Source: JANLSE01 sp038214135 (GTDB taxonomy: Bacteria > Chloroflexota > Chloroflexia > Chloroflexales > Roseiflexaceae). From it: a DNA stretch of 25,755 bases. Under the pieces are notes generated by a model. The model ran no database searches. It saw only the letters and a list, made by a program, of their open reading frames with translations, and was not told the origin of the DNA. The stretch lies in the NCBI GenBank assembly GCA_038214135.1, contig JBBQSD010000089.1:1-25755 (forward strand). The letters are read 5' to 3'. Below, piece by piece: positions 15,486 through 22,292 of the stretch; the stretch's first letter is position 1, and every line of letters begins with the position of its first letter. The position numbers were made by a program, and so were the translations under genes.

Positions 15486-15591
15486 CCCCTCATCCCCTGC
15501 CCCTTCTCCCACGTTGGGGCGAAGTGGTTTGGGCATAGTGCTGCGCGATGGAGCCCCTCTCCCTGGAATGGGAGAGGGGTTTGGGGTGAGG
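15486..15591. repeat. Long nested inverted repeat (CCCCTCTCCC family)
   Basis: An inner perfect 10-bp stem, CCCCTCTCCC (15554-15563) with GGGAGAGGGG (15570-15579), is nested in an outer pairing of CCTCATCCCC (15488-15497) with GGGGTGAGG (15583-15591). It fills much of the 221-bp spacer between convergent minE and the SIS-domain gene and may terminate transcription from both sides. A CTGACTCCTGAC piece of another repeat follows it. Confidence 0.8.
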
Positions 15592-15607
15592 TATTCTGAC
15601 TCCTGAC

Positions 15608-16651
15608 TTAGCGCGTTGCCGTCACTTTATTCAATCCGCGTGGCTGATCGGGATCGATACCACGGGCACGCGCCAGTGCAACGGAAAGAAACTGCCCTGG
15701 GACAATGCTTGTCAGCACCGAGAAGCGTTCGTCCACTGTTACTGGCAGCACAATTGGTTCGGATGCGAGGCTCAGGATTTCGGGTACATCACTGATTGCC
15801 ACCAGCAAAGCCCCCCGTTCACGCAATTTGCCTGCTATGCTAACCAGATCCGATGCAACTGCGCCCTGCGTTGCGATCAACAGTACTGGGAAGCCATTCT
15901 CGACAATCGCAATCGGGCCGTGTTGGAAATCGGCAGCGGAATAGGGTTCGATTGGCACATAGGTCAATTCCTTGACCTTCTGGGCAATCTCCCAGGCTGT
16001 TGCATAGTTGTAGCCACGCCCAATTGCAACCATTGTTGTGGCATTGCGCAATACCTGAGCGATTTCATCGATCCGCGGGGCAAGTGTGAGCGTTGCTGCA
16101 AGTGCCTGGGGAGCCTGTGCTAGCATCTGTAGCCCTGTTTCATCGCCAGCCATGCTCAGAATCAGTAGCGCCAAAGCCGTCAGTTGGCCGGTATAACTCT
16201 TGGTTGCTGCGACACTTCGTTCGGTTCCGACATGCAATGGGATGACATGATCGGCGGTGGCGGCCAGGGGCGATGATGGATCGTTGGTGATCGCCACGGT
16301 TGGCGCACCAGCACGGCGGGCATCTTCCAATACTGCACAGATATCCGGTGATTGCCCGGATTGGGAGATACCAATTGCCAGGGCACCATCGAAGCGCAGT
16401 TTGGCTCCATAACGAGTGTGTAGCGATGGCGTGGCGAGTGCAACTGGCAGGCCAAGGGTGGTTCCAAATAAATACTGGGCGTAACGAGCCGCGTTATCGG
16501 AGGTGCCACGAGCGACAATCAGCACATAGGTTATGTTCCGCTGGTTGAGCGCCTGAGCGATTGATCGAACCGGCAGCGTCTCAGCGTGTAGCAGCTGCTC
16601 CAACGCGGCAGGTTGTTCGGCAATCTCGCTCAATAGAATTGAATCGCTCAC
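15608..16651 (-). CDS. Double-SIS-domain sugar-phosphate protein (GlmS isomerase-like / NagB-II-like)
   Basis: About 347 residues with two SIS domains (roughly 30-160 and 190-330), like the isomerase half of GlmS but without the N-terminal glutaminase. Markers are EIAEQPAALEQLL near the N-terminus, ARGTSDNAARYAQYL and GISQSGQSPDICAVLEDAR in the first domain, TKSYTGQLTAL between them, and PRGLNKVTATR at the C-terminus. The DQPRGLNKVT ending is usual in stand-alone proteins such as type II glucosamine-6-phosphate deaminases (NagB-II), AgaS and FrlB-like deglycases, so a role in amino-sugar-phosphate catabolism is likely. The start is GTG 16651, with AAAGGAG 9 nt upstream. The substrate cannot be fixed, and no nag genes are adjacent. 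The stop codon directly abuts a CTGACTCCTGAC repeat piece. Confidence 0.85.
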   Translation of the reverse strand: MSDSILLSEIAEQPAALEQLLHAETLPVRSIAQALNQRNITYVLIVARGTSDNAARYAQYLFGTTLGLPVALATPSLHTRYGAKLRFDGALAIGISQSGQSPDICAVLEDARRAGAPTVAITNDPSSPLAATADHVIPLHVGTERSVAATKSYTGQLTALALLILSMAGDETGLQMLAQAPQALAATLTLAPRIDEIAQVLRNATTMVAIGRGYNYATAWEIAQKVKELTYVPIEPYSAADFQHGPIAIVENGFPVLLIATQGAVASDLVSIAGKLRERGALLVAISDVPEILSLASEPIVLPVTVDERFSVLTSIVPGQFLSVALARARGIDPDQPRGLNKVTATR

Positions 16652-16686
16652 GCGGGTGCGCTCCTTTCATCGACAGCTATTCAACC

Positions 16687-16962
16687 CTATTGTATCAGAC
16701 TGTCGTGATCGGGTGTGGTGGCATGCTCAAGCAGGGTAAGCCGTAGTAACGCATCGAATGCTGAGTTTCCACACATATCCTGGTGCGGGCGCAGGCTGAT
16801 GCAGACTGTTGGGCGTTCTGGTTTGCCAAAGAGTTTGCAATGGTTTGCTTCAGTGAGTTGAACACAACGCACTCCTGCTGGTTTGCCATGTGGCATTCCG
16901 GGGATCGGCGATGAGATCGATGGGGCAATACAGCAGGCCCCGCATCCGATACGACATTCCAT
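16687..16962 (-). CDS. YkgJ/YeiW-type cysteine cluster protein
   Basis: This 91-residue cytoplasmic protein has eight cysteines (C3, C7, C10, C11, C33, C42, C54, C64) in the spacing of the YkgJ-type (UPF0153) family. Its SISSPIPGMPHGKPAGVRC is close to E. coli YeiW. The cysteines are thought to bind a metal or an iron-sulfur cluster; the biological role is unknown. The start is ATG 16962, 13 bp after the stop codon of the MbtH-like gene, so the two are probably co-transcribed. The ribosome-binding site is weak. The SIS gene begins 35 bp downstream on the same strand. Confidence 0.85.
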   Translation of the reverse strand: MECRIGCGACCIAPSISSPIPGMPHGKPAGVRCVQLTEANHCKLFGKPERPTVCISLRPHQDMCGNSAFDALLRLTLLEHATTPDHDSLIQ

Positions 16963-16975
16963 ACTTACGCTCGCA

Positions 16976-17194
16976 CTACTGGCCCATCTCTTCCATCTTT
17001 TTACGCAGACTCAGCGGGCGCATGTCGGTCCAGACCTCTTTGATATAGGCGAGGCACTCCTGCTTCGGGCCGGATTTGCCAACATCACGCCAGCCCAATG
17101 GATTCTCCCTTTCGGCAGGCCAGATTGAGTACTGCTCCTCGTGGTTGACAACAACTTTATAGATTGTGTTGTCTTCTTGATCATTCCAGCTCAT
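16976..17194 (-). CDS. MbtH-like protein (NRPS adenylation-domain chaperone)
   Basis: This 72-residue protein has the MbtH signature: YKVVVNHEEQYSIWP, then NPLGWRDVGKSG, CLAYIKEVWTDMRP, with the three conserved tryptophans (in SIWP, LGWR and VWTDMRP). MbtH-like proteins bind NRPS adenylation domains and help them fold or work. The start is ATG 17194 (MSWNDQ), with GAGGAG 7 nt upstream; a longer in-frame reading from 17284 has no such site. No NRPS, carrier protein or siderophore gene lies in the window, so it is an orphan here. It may serve an NRPS elsewhere in the genome. Its partner gene encodes a cysteine cluster protein. Confidence 0.92.
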   Translation of the reverse strand: MSWNDQEDNTIYKVVVNHEEQYSIWPAERENPLGWRDVGKSGPKQECLAYIKEVWTDMRPLSLRKKMEEMGQ

Positions 17195-17360
17195 GCATGC
17201 TCTCCTCGATTGGCTTGTAATTGTTAAATAACGCATTGAGTGTACACCTGCCATGCAAGGAGTTGAAATGTTTTCCATATTCATTTTGTGAACAAAAAAG
17301 CAACTTCTATGAGGTGTGACTATTCAGAGATGAGCTCGTCATATGAGTATGGCCGTTATT

Positions 17361-17379
17361 GGGCGTATGCTATACGCCC
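17361..17379. other. Perfect palindrome between divergent genes (possible operator)
   Basis: GGGCGTAT, loop GCT, then ATACGCCC: an 8-bp perfect stem in the 292-bp spacer between the MbtH-like gene (-) and the DUF937 gene (+). It is about 50 bp upstream of the TATGAT box at 17431. No T-tract follows, so an operator is as plausible as a hairpin. Confidence 0.45.
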
Positions 17380-17405
17380 GTACGATTTTATATTGTTTGT
17401 ATTGC

Positions 17406-17436
17406 TTGCATCATAGAATCATATTGCCTGTATGAT
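17406..17436 (+). promoter_or_regulatory. Candidate promoter of the DUF937 operon
   Basis: TTGCAT (17406-17411) and TATGAT (17431-17436) are 19 bp apart, slightly longer than ideal, and 50 bp before the start codon. The surroundings are AT-rich compared with the rest of the window. Confidence 0.4.
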
Positions 17437-17486
17437 AGACACTCATAATATCTTGATCGCGCTGGTTGATAAAGGAGAACAATTCG

Positions 17487-18650
17487 ATGAGTGATACACT
17501 CAGTACCGTGCTCAGGCAGCTTGATCCCGATGCGATCAATCTGATCAGCCAGAAGCTGGGAGTTGATCCACAGACAACCCAGCAGGGTATCCAGATTGGT
17601 CTACCGGTGCTGCTTTCAGCGCTGGCCCGCAATACGCAAACAGCCGATGGCGCTCAGTCGTTGGCCGGGGCACTGGCTCGTGATCACGATGGTGGTGCGC
17701 TTCAGAATCTGCCGACGACGATTAACGGCTACCAGCAAGGCTCGGGCGATGGCATTTTGCGCCATGTGCTTGGCGACCAGCGGGCGCAGGTGGAGCAGGG
17801 CATTTCGCAGCAGGCTGGCCTGGATGGTGGCGCATTATTGCAGATCCTGGCACCGATTGTGTTGGGCGCCCTTGGCCAGCAGCAGCGCCAACAGGGCCTG
17901 GATCCAAACGCGATTGCAAGTACACTACAATCGCAGCAACAGGCGATGCAGGGCGGCCAGAGTGGCCAGGGCGGTGGCATATTTGATGTTGTGACCCAGA
18001 TCCTTGGTGGTGCATTGGGTGGCTCAACCGGTGGCGTACAACAGAATCCTGGTGGTGGCCTGGCTGGTGGTGTTGGCGGTGGCCCGATTGTGCAGATGAT
18101 TATGGGCATGTTTGGCCCAGCGCTGGTAAAGCAGCTTGCCCAGCGCCTGAATGTGGATCCGGCGACGGTTGAGCGGGCGCTGATTATTGCGATCCCATTG
18201 CTGCTGGCGGCGCTGGCACGCAATGCTTCATCGCAGCAGGGCGCGAATTCATTGCACGATGCGCTGACACAAGACCATAATGGCAGCGTGCTGAATAATC
18301 TGGGTCAGGTGCTAGCCAACCCGCAAGTTAGCGATGGCGCTAAGATCATGAAACATGTGCTTGGCGATCAGACCCAGCAAGTTGAACAGAACCTGACACA
18401 GCAAACTGGCCTTGATGGCGGCCAATTATTGCAAACGTTGGCACCAATTGTGCTAGGTGTGCTTGGTCAGCAGACACATCAGCAGGGTCTTGATCCAAAT
18501 GGGCTGGCGACAACGCTGCAAAAGGAACAGGATACCCTTCAACAATCGGATAGTGGCGTGATGGATATTGTTGGCCAGGTACTTGGGGCCTCTGGGAAGA
18601 GTGAAGACGGCGGATTGATGGGCATGTTGGGCAAGCTGCTGGGTATATAG
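17487..18650 (+). CDS. Tandem DUF937 (YidB-like) protein
   Basis: This 387-residue protein is built from two copies of a DUF937-type unit, about residues 1-150 and 200-350. They are joined by a Gly/Gln-rich linker (GGQSGQGGG, then GGSTGGVQQNPGGG). The copies are clearly related: VLGDQRAQVEQGISQQAGLD and APIVLGALGQQ in the first match VLGDQTQQVEQNLTQQTGLD and APIVLGVLGQQ in the second. DUF937 proteins such as E. coli YidB are small helical proteins of unknown function. There is no clear signal peptide. The start is ATG 17487, with AAGGAG 8 nt upstream. SRPBCC and GlsB-type genes follow on the same strand with short gaps. Confidence 0.88.
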   Translation: MSDTLSTVLRQLDPDAINLISQKLGVDPQTTQQGIQIGLPVLLSALARNTQTADGAQSLAGALARDHDGGALQNLPTTINGYQQGSGDGILRHVLGDQRAQVEQGISQQAGLDGGALLQILAPIVLGALGQQQRQQGLDPNAIASTLQSQQQAMQGGQSGQGGGIFDVVTQILGGALGGSTGGVQQNPGGGLAGGVGGGPIVQMIMGMFGPALVKQLAQRLNVDPATVERALIIAIPLLLAALARNASSQQGANSLHDALTQDHNGSVLNNLGQVLANPQVSDGAKIMKHVLGDQTQQVEQNLTQQTGLDGGQLLQTLAPIVLGVLGQQTHQQGLDPNGLATTLQKEQDTLQQSDSGVMDIVGQVLGASGKSEDGGLMGMLGKLLGI

Positions 18651-18680
18651 TAGCGCAGAACGCGCAGAGGGAGAGCACAC

Positions 18681-19121
18681 ATGGCAACATTCGAGCAACA
18701 TGTGACGATCGACGCATCCATTGAGCAGGTCTGGGCGTTGATGATCAATCCGCAATCGTGGGGGCAATGGTTCCCCGATGCGGACCAGATCACTGGCCTG
18801 GAGTCGATCACACAGGGTGCTACGTTTCAGTGGCAGGAAGGAACCGAGAGTGGAACAGCATCAATCACCGAAGTTGATACTGATCGCGGCCTGATCAAGG
18901 TTGTCACCACCAAGGATAGCCAGCAGACGACCCATACCTTTGATTTGGATAAGGCTGGCGGGTTTTTCGGGATTGGAGCCAATGATACAAAGCTGCTGTA
19001 TAAGCGCGAATATCATGCACAGGGCGGCATTATTGGCGAATTTGTCGCTGGTGGGAACCCAATGGACGCACGGGATGTCAAACAGACGATTGAGAAGATC
19101 AAGCGCCTTGCCCAGGGATAA
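18681..19121 (+). CDS. SRPBCC family protein (polyketide cyclase/START-like fold)
   Basis: This 146-residue soluble protein begins FEQHVTIDASIEQVWALM, the typical SRPBCC opening strand and helix, followed by NPQSWGQWFPD. It ends in a long C-terminal helix (DARDVKQTIEKIKRLAQG). The fold forms a helix-grip hydrophobic pocket for lipids or other small ligands; the actual ligand or activity is unknown. The start is ATG 18681, with GGGAG 7 nt upstream, 30 bp after the DUF937 gene. It is probably the middle gene of a three-gene operon with the GlsB-type membrane protein. Confidence 0.85.
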   Translation: MATFEQHVTIDASIEQVWALMINPQSWGQWFPDADQITGLESITQGATFQWQEGTESGTASITEVDTDRGLIKVVTTKDSQQTTHTFDLDKAGGFFGIGANDTKLLYKREYHAQGGIIGEFVAGGNPMDARDVKQTIEKIKRLAQG

Positions 19122-19174
19122 GTACTGTACGCAATGATGGTTACCATGAACTGTAACCAAGAAAGAGGCACACT

Positions 19175-19432
19175 GTGGGTCTGATCGCAACGATTATTAT
19201 TGGAATCGCCGCTGGATGGATTACCGGTAAATTGATGAAGGGCTCGGGCTATGGCTTGTGGGGCGACCTTGGCCTAGGTATTATTGGCTCGGTCGTTGGC
19301 GGCTGGATTGCTAGCCTGATCTTCGGCGTCGATATGGTCACTGGGATTAATCTAACAACCCTGATTGTTTCGGTTGTTGGAGCAGTACTGGTGGTGGTGA
19401 TCGCCCGCATGATCAAGGGGCGCACTGCCTGA
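19175..19432 (+). CDS. GlsB/YeaQ/YmgE family small membrane protein
   Basis: This 85-residue protein has three predicted membrane helices: GLIATIIIGIAAGWITGKLM, then GLWGDLGLGIIGSVVGGWIA, then TTLIVSVVGAVLVVVIARMI. These fit the transglycosylase-associated protein family (GlsB, YeaQ, YmgE), small inner-membrane proteins often linked to stress responses but without a proven activity. The start is GTG 19175, preceded by AGAGG. A strong hairpin terminator follows 22 bp after the stop, so it closes the DUF937-SRPBCC-GlsB unit. Confidence 0.9.
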   Translation: MGLIATIIIGIAAGWITGKLMKGSGYGLWGDLGLGIIGSVVGGWIASLIFGVDMVTGINLTTLIVSVVGAVLVVVIARMIKGRTA

Positions 19433-19454
19433 CGATTGGCCTGCTTTGTGCACC

Positions 19455-19483
19455 AAGGGACCGATGATTATCGGTCCCTTCTT
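19455..19483 (+). terminator. Intrinsic terminator of the DUF937 operon
   Basis: AAGGGACCGAT (19455-19465), loop GATT, then ATCGGTCCCTT (19470-19480): a perfect 11-bp stem ending TTCTTT. It lies between the convergent GlsB-type and galactonate-dehydratase-like genes and could serve both directions. Confidence 0.8.
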
Positions 19484-19502
19484 TATGGGTGCCATTCTGC
19501 CA

Positions 19503-20645
19503 TTACCAATCGGCAACACTGCCATCATCTGGATAGTAGAACTGGCCGCCAAGTTCCTCTTCATAGGTTTGCAGGGTTTGCTCGGCCAGATGTTCATCGA
19601 TCTCGAAGCCCAAGCCAGGCTGAGTTGGCAGATTAATATACCCATCGTGTACCTGCCAAGGTTCGCGTAATAGCCCCTCGCCAAGGCTGGCATCGATATG
19701 TTCCTGAATGAGGAAGTTGGGTATTACCGCATCCACATGCAGGGCAGCAGCCAGTGCAACCGGGCCAATCGCACAGTGGGGCGCGATATGGAGATAGTAG
19801 ATTTCAGCCAGATTCGCCACTTTCTTCAGCTCTGTGATCCCACCAACATGCGAGGGATCGGGTTGCAGATAGGCAGCTGCCTGAAGCTCACACACCTCAC
19901 GAAATCCCCAGCGGGTCAGCAGCCGCTCCCCAGTTGCAATTGGCACTGGCACACTTTCAGCCACTCGCCGTAGTGCTGGCACATTCTCCTGCGGGATTGG
20001 TTCCTCAACAAACATTGGGCGCATGCCCTTGATCTCGTGGCAGATCTCAATCGCCAGCGCTGGTGTCATTTTGCCATGAAAATCAAAGGCCAGCTCGACT
20101 TCTGGCCCAACCCACTCACGCATGAGGTAGGCCCGCCGAATAAATGCGTCGATCACCGCTGGTGGCTCATGGCCGCGCCAGGCTCCGCCCGGCCCACTTT
20201 TGAAGGCGGTATAGCCGCTCTTCTGTAGCCAATTGAGGCGCTGGCGAGCCGTATCGAGTCCACTATCGCTCAGATCGTGAATGCCCCAATGAGCATAGAC
20301 GCGAATGCGCTCGCGGACCGGGCCACCAAGCAACCGGTAGACAGGAACGTTATAATATTTGCCAGCAATATCCCATAATGCTTGGTCGATCCCAGAGAGG
20401 GCGCTCATCAGCACTGGGCCACCGCGAAAGAACGCAGATCGGTAGATCTGCTGCCAGTGGTGTTCAATCAGTAGCGGATCCGTGCCAAGCAGATACTCGG
20501 CCAGTTCTTCAACAGCTGCAACGGTGCTGCGCGGTTTGCCTTCCAGGGTTGTTTCGCCCCAGCCAATAGTGCCATCATCCGTCGTAATCTTAATTAATCG
20601 GCAACGAATGCGTGGAAAGAATTGTTCGATTTTGGCAATCTTCAT
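19503..20645 (-). CDS. D-galactonate dehydratase-like enzyme (enolase superfamily)
   Basis: This 380-residue protein belongs to the mandelate racemase/muconate lactonising group and most resembles E. coli galactonate dehydratase (DgoD, about 382 aa). DgoD dehydrates galactonate to 2-dehydro-3-deoxygalactonate. The predicted active-site residues are in place: metal ligands D188 (AFDFHG), E214 (FVEEP) and E240 (ATGER), with catalytic H190 and H290 (IAPHCAIGP). These match the spacing I recall for DgoD (183, 209, 235, 185, 285) with a constant offset of five. RGGPVLMSALSGIDQALWDI and PDPSHVGGITELKK are further family blocks. The start is ATG 20645 (MKIAKIEQ), with GGAG 8 nt upstream; a longer frame from 20960 runs into the upstream gene and is rejected. 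Related sugar acids are possible substrates. Confidence 0.88.
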   Translation of the reverse strand: MKIAKIEQFFPRIRCRLIKITTDDGTIGWGETTLEGKPRSTVAAVEELAEYLLGTDPLLIEHHWQQIYRSAFFRGGPVLMSALSGIDQALWDIAGKYYNVPVYRLLGGPVRERIRVYAHWGIHDLSDSGLDTARQRLNWLQKSGYTAFKSGPGGAWRGHEPPAVIDAFIRRAYLMREWVGPEVELAFDFHGKMTPALAIEICHEIKGMRPMFVEEPIPQENVPALRRVAESVPVPIATGERLLTRWGFREVCELQAAAYLQPDPSHVGGITELKKVANLAEIYYLHIAPHCAIGPVALAAALHVDAVIPNFLIQEHIDASLGEGLLREPWQVHDGYINLPTQPGLGFEIDEHLAEQTLQTYEEELGGQFYYPDDGSVADW

Positions 20646-20696
20646 AGCACAGGCTCCACCTTCGATGTTGTTCGTTAGCCACAATCGATGACCAAC

Positions 20697-20702
20697 ATTA
20701 TA
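20697..20702 (-). promoter_or_regulatory. Candidate -10 box for the galactonate-dehydratase-like gene
   Basis: TATAAT on the minus strand, about 50 bp upstream of the ATG, inside the 91-bp gap to the NTF2-like gene. No good -35 is visible at 17 bp. If real, the enzyme has its own promoter in addition to any read-through. Confidence 0.35.
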
Positions 20703-20736
20703 ATAAAGGTATTCACCAGCTGACTTCCAGTTCGCA

Positions 20737-21123
20737 TTAGCCCTTGACATACGATAATTTCTCGGCCACTTTCCCATCCCGAATTTGCATAACATCGACT
20801 CCGCGAATATGGCCGGGATCTGTTTCGGGCGTGCCCCAGGTGTATGTCCAGCGCAGCACGCCACGATCAGCACTCGCAAACACGTCTTCAACTGCAAAAT
20901 AGGCCTGTGGCGAACCCTGAAAAAGCGTCTCCCAGGCCTCACGGACTGCGGCTTGCCCAACTAAACGTTGCCCGTCTGGTGCTGGGAAGGTATTCTCAAA
21001 GATGCAATCGTCGGTCATGAGTGTCATAATCGCATCAACATTATGGGTGTTAAATGTATTATGAAACTGGAGAATCGAATCGAGGGTTGCCTGTGACTGT
21101 GGATCGAGTGAAGTACTGACCAT
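20737..21123 (-). CDS. NTF2-like (SnoaL-type) fold protein
   Basis: This 128-residue soluble protein has the NTF2-like pattern. A long N-terminal helix (LDSILQFHNTFNTHNVDAIM) leads into LMTDDCIFENTFPAPDGQRL, then VGQAAVREAWETLF. Beta strands follow (YFAVEDVFASADRGVLRWTY and a closing DVMQIRDGKVAEKLSYVKG). Such small alpha+beta barrels include SnoaL-type cyclases, ketosteroid isomerases and many stress or toxin-related proteins, so the activity is not determined. The start is ATG 21123, with AAGGG upstream. It is on the same strand as the galactonate-dehydratase-like gene, 91 bp away, and may be co-transcribed with it. Confidence 0.82.
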   Translation of the reverse strand: MVSTSLDPQSQATLDSILQFHNTFNTHNVDAIMTLMTDDCIFENTFPAPDGQRLVGQAAVREAWETLFQGSPQAYFAVEDVFASADRGVLRWTYTWGTPETDPGHIRGVDVMQIRDGKVAEKLSYVKG

Positions 21124-21186
21124 AAAAATAACCCTTTCTCCATAAAAGATGTATGCTGATTAGAATAGCATATATCGCTGAAGCGA

Positions 21187-21218
21187 GAACCAAGTATTCA
21201 GAATTCAGGAGTCAGAAT
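21187..21218. repeat. Dispersed element with GAACCAAGTATTCAG core
   Basis: GAACCAAGTATTCAG followed by AATTCAGGAGTCAGAATTA, a second direct copy of the element at 8303-8334. The 15-nt core differs at a single base. Confidence 0.75.
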
Positions 21219-21327
21219 TAGCTTTCAGCTCTCAGCCATCAGCTTTCAGGCGCTAGCAGGAAGCAGTTACGAACACATCTCGATCACAGTTGTGGCAGAA
21301 CCGAGAACTGTGGAACCAAGGAACACG

Positions 21328-21350
21328 TACGGGCACAGCACGCTGCGCCC
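21328..21350. repeat. TACGGGC-type hairpin, distant copy of the 823-1010 unit
   Basis: TAC followed by GGGCACAGC (21331-21339) and GCTGCGCCC (21342-21350), one mismatched pair in nine. It shares the TACGGGC...GCCC frame of the tandem array hairpins but has different inner arms, as if from the same repeat class. Confidence 0.5.
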
Positions 21351-21390
21351 CAACAGGCCACCATCGTCACATGCTGGTCGGGTACCCTCT

Positions 21391-21443
21391 GGATGCCGCA
21401 GCGCATAGCGGCCAAGAAATGCCTGCCGCGCACAGCGGCATCC
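21391..21443. other. Two-part stem-loop in the leader of the 267-aa gene
   Basis: GGATGCCGC (21391-21399) pairs with GCGGCATCC (21435-21443), and an inner GCGGC (21408-21412) pairs with GCCGC (21425-21429). The structure ends 5 bp before the GGAG ribosome-binding site at 21449. It could influence translation of the downstream gene, or it could simply be an inserted palindromic repeat. Confidence 0.5.
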
Positions 21444-21461
21444 ACCCTGGAGAACTAAGCA

Positions 21462-22265
21462 ATGCAGAATCCCGATCTCCACCAACACGCCCGCTTGCTC
21501 TTAGCAGCATGTAACCCAGATCCCGATGTGCTGCTGGATTGGCTTTGCCCACAGATCGATGATACGCTGTTGGAAGAGATTGCGGCAGCCGATTATGGCA
21601 TGGATGCAGCAGAACATCTCGTTGCTCTGCGTAGTATCCGCGATGATCGGATTATTCTGGCACCAATGCACTGGGAACCCAAAGAGGTTCTCGAACTGAT
21701 CCGTTGGTCGGAACCCGATGATCCGCAGTGGAAGCCAGGGCGAATTGGGCCAGATGGGCAGCTCATGCGGGCATTTTGTTGTGCGGCACTGCTACGAGCG
21801 GCAGCGGAACCGGCCAATTGGCCCTATTTCGATGGTGAAAACCAGACGCTCATCCAGTTGATCGCTAGTGTGCTAACATTCGGCCCGATAGCGACGGAAG
21901 CAGCCCTGCGTTTTGTTGCATGGCGGGTGCTCACACAGCCAACCGAGGATGTCGAGCGGCCATTCTGCGCACTTGGGGTGCTGTTATTGGCTGCATTACT
22001 GAGGCGGCAGGAGGCTAATGCAGCATTGCTGTGCGATCTATGCGCCTGGGTGATCGCAGAGGAAGCAGCTACCCGCGCACACCCTGGGAATGTGTTCCCA
22101 CAGGCTGCCGATGCGTGGATGTTCGGGCTGACCTTCTTCAATATGCGCGAGGATGCCTGGCGCTCGGTTGCTTGGCGCATCCTGGTTGAGGAAGCGGAGT
22201 TGCTTCCACTTGCAGCCCGTGAGCCGTTGTGGGATATTGCGCTGCGCTTGGATGCGCGGGCTTGA
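21462..22265 (+). CDS. Hypothetical soluble protein (267 aa)
   Basis: I do not recognise this family. The ATG at 21462 has GGAG 9 nt upstream, and codon use looks like that of its neighbours, so it is a real gene. The product appears soluble and largely alpha-helical. It is rich in Ala, Leu, Glu and Trp, for example DLHQHARLLLAACNPD, then LMRAFCCAALLRAAAEPANW, then ALRFVAWRVLTQPTEDVERP, and a C-terminal LFAREPL-type helix (LAAREPLWDIALRL). Repeated helical units of similar length suggest a HEAT- or TPR-like solenoid, but no motif confirms it. There is no signal peptide or membrane segment. It begins after a repeat-rich leader and is followed 27 bp later by an oxidoreductase on the same strand. 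Confidence 0.7.
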   Translation: MQNPDLHQHARLLLAACNPDPDVLLDWLCPQIDDTLLEEIAAADYGMDAAEHLVALRSIRDDRIILAPMHWEPKEVLELIRWSEPDDPQWKPGRIGPDGQLMRAFCCAALLRAAAEPANWPYFDGENQTLIQLIASVLTFGPIATEAALRFVAWRVLTQPTEDVERPFCALGVLLLAALLRRQEANAALLCDLCAWVIAEEAATRAHPGNVFPQAADAWMFGLTFFNMREDAWRSVAWRILVEEAELLPLAAREPLWDIALRLDARA

Positions 22266-22292
22266 CTCATGTTGCTTATATAGGAGCTATTC

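Larger units (their letters stand above)
21124..21461. other. Repeat-rich intergenic region
   Basis: This 338-bp spacer between divergent genes has no credible ORF of its own. It contains the GAACCAAGTATTCAG dispersed element (from 21187), a CAGCTTTCAG-type stretch at about 21221-21250, a GGGCACAGC/GCTGCGCCC hairpin (21331-21350), and a two-part stem-loop at 21391-21443. The last two are listed separately. Confidence 0.75.

Noticed and set aside
15331..15606. 91-codon ORF after minE
   Set aside because: It runs through the end of minE in another frame and through an inverted repeat, with no ribosome-binding site.
20646..20960. N-terminal extension of the galactonate-dehydratase-like protein
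   Set aside because: The extended part covers a spacer with a -10 box and overlaps the NTF2-like gene in another frame. The family N-terminus MKIAKIEQ starts at 20645 with a ribosome-binding site.
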